A stretch of 6,202 bases of DNA from assembly GCA_937925595.1 (NCBI GenBank), contig CALALQ010000168.1, positions 1-6,202 on the forward strand, given 5' to 3'. Each line of letters begins with the position of its first letter. Position 1 is the stretch's first letter. The stretch comes from an uncultured Demequina sp. (GTDB lineage: Bacteria; Actinomycetota; Actinomycetes; Actinomycetales; Demequinaceae). The notes beneath the pieces were generated by a model, which was not told where the DNA came from, searched no databases, and saw nothing but the letters and a program-made list of their open reading frames with translations. Of this stretch, positions 5,193 to 6,202 are shown piece by piece. The translations under genes and the position numbers were made by a program.

Positions 5193-6202
5193 TCATCGAT
5201 TGTTCCCCTGGTGTTGGGCGTCAGCTCCCAAGAGCGCGGGGACCTTATGGCGGGTTCTGCATAGGGCCGGGAAGGCCAGCACTGCGACCAGCACGGCGGT
5301 CGCTGCGGTGGCGGCCGCCGCGAGGTGCGCTGCGGAAAGTCCGGCGTGCGCTGTGCTGACTGGGTCGCTGCTTGCCTGTGCGGCGATGGCTCGCGCCGTC
5401 GCGTCGACGGCGCCGAACACGGCGATCCCGATTGCGCCGCCGAGCTGTGCGGTTGCGGAGGCGAGCCCTGAGCCGACGCCGGCGTTGCGGGCGGCAAGCC
5501 CGTCGGCGATGACCAACGTCGTCGGCGTGAAGCTGAACGCGACGCCGGTTGCGGCGAGCATCAGCGCAGGAAGCACGCGCCAGGCGTATGGGGCCCCGTG
5601 GTCGATGGTGGCGAACAGCAGGTGCGCGATGGCGAGCAGGAGGAGCCCTGCGGTGGCGGTTCGCTCCGGCCCGAAACGCCGGAGGACGCCCGGAAGCAGC
5701 GCGGCGCTTACGACGAACCCGGCCAGCGAAGTAGGCAGCATGGCGAGCCCGGCATGGGCCGGGTCATAGCGGAGCACCTGTTGCAACAGCAGAGCGACGA
5801 GCACGAAGCAGGCGATGCGTGCTGCGCCGCCGAGCAGGTTGACGACGATGGCGCCGGCGAAACGGAGGTCCTTGACCGCGGTCAGGGGTAGCACCGGGTC
5901 ACTGCTTCGTCGTTCGACGACGACGAAACCGGCGCTGGAGACGACTGCGACCACGACAGCGGCGAGTACCTCGGCGGATATGAGTCCGGCTCTGGGGACG
6001 CTGAGCACTGCGAAGACGATCGCGACTGCGGCACCGGTCAGCAAGGTTGAGCCGGCAGCATCGAAGCGGCGACGGCCGCCTCGCTGATCGGCTGGCAGCG
6101 CGATCGCGCCGGCAACGAGGATCAATGTCGCGATCGCGGCGGTCAGGACCAATGCGCTCTGCCAGCCGAACATGCCGGTGAGGAGCCCGCCGACGCTGAC
6201 GC
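5193..6202 (-). CDS. MFS exporter, DHA2 type, N-terminus beyond window
   Basis: The frame is open to the right edge; 335 residues are visible, beginning SVGGLLTGMFGWQSALVL, the end of helix 5 and start of helix 6 region in 14-helix DHA2 transporters of the EmrB/SmvA type. An ATG at 6173 is internal, because family-like sequence continues before it. Visible marks include a central loop ending in ERRSSDPVLPL, typical before helix 9, then GGAARIACFVLVALLLQQVL, the cytoplasmic RRFGPERTATAG loop, and the late GVGSGLASATAQLGGAIGIA helix. The hydrophilic tail (CRTRHKVPALL...) ends at TGA. These proteins export drugs, dyes or other cationic or hydrophobic compounds by proton antiport. Substrate is unknown. 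It is very GC- and alanine-rich and frame-intact, unlike the broken genes to its left. About one third of the protein, the first five helices, is missing. Confidence 0.88.
   Translation of the reverse strand, partial: VSVGGLLTGMFGWQSALVLTAAIATLILVAGAIALPADQRGGRRRFDAAGSTLLTGAAVAIVFAVLSVPRAGLISAEVLAAVVVAVVSSAGFVVVERRSSDPVLPLTAVKDLRFAGAIVVNLLGGAARIACFVLVALLLQQVLRYDPAHAGLAMLPTSLAGFVVSAALLPGVLRRFGPERTATAGLLLLAIAHLLFATIDHGAPYAWRVLPALMLAATGVAFSFTPTTLVIADGLAARNAGVGSGLASATAQLGGAIGIAVFGAVDATARAIAAQASSDPVSTAHAGLSAAHLAAAATAATAVLVAVLAFPALCRTRHKVPALLGADAQHQGNNR

Noticed and set aside
5111..5497. N-terminal extension of the CPBP frame by 129 residues
   Set aside because: It is proline/serine/arginine-rich low-complexity sequence and most of it lies inside the MFS gene in another frame.
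5140..5769. 209-residue plus-strand ORF within the MFS gene
   Set aside because: Alanine/serine-rich antisense shadow of the transporter.

Overview
The window is GC-rich, and its coding frames favour G or C at the third codon position. GTG and TTG starts and a leaderless-looking promoter also fit, so an actinobacterium (possibly Microbacteriaceae-like) is the best guess. No rRNA, tRNA or other taxonomic marker is present, so this is an inference. No CRISPR array, insertion sequence or integrase is visible.

Left block (1-1939): a stand-alone PD-(D/E)XK nuclease-like protein with an HsdR-N-type domain (59-1144, minus) is divergent from a small membrane-anchored protein of unknown function (1369-1939, plus). 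The second gene is readable only through two -1 frameshifts. The roughly 220-base spacer holds the ribosome-binding sites of both.

Central block (1940-4224, plus): two intact, translationally coupled genes encode a six-helix membrane protein resembling the DUF4386 type and an SRPBCC (polyketide cyclase-like) protein. Six bases later comes a frameshifted multi-pass membrane gene (3232-3713), then a degraded coding stretch (3760-4224) with a weak VOC/glyoxalase-like flavour. The 10-bp palindrome TGTCGCGACA lies exactly at the start of the first gene and just ahead of the degraded ORF. This suggests one shared regulator acting on both, and it is the most interesting regulatory signal in the window.

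Right block (4225-6202, minus): a structured convergent spacer is followed by a CPBP-family intramembrane metalloprotease (4349-5110) and, upstream of it, the C-terminal two-thirds of a DHA2-type MFS drug exporter that runs off the right edge. The two are co-directional, separated by 82 bases that contain a 13-base dyad.

Overall this looks like an accessory region of small membrane, stress and defence-type genes. At least four apparent single-base frameshifts fall in two or three genes, while the other genes are clean. Either the region is decaying or the assembly carries local indel errors. I see no clearly new multi-gene system. The best candidates for follow-up are the TGTCGCGACA pair and the divergent nuclease/membrane-protein pair.
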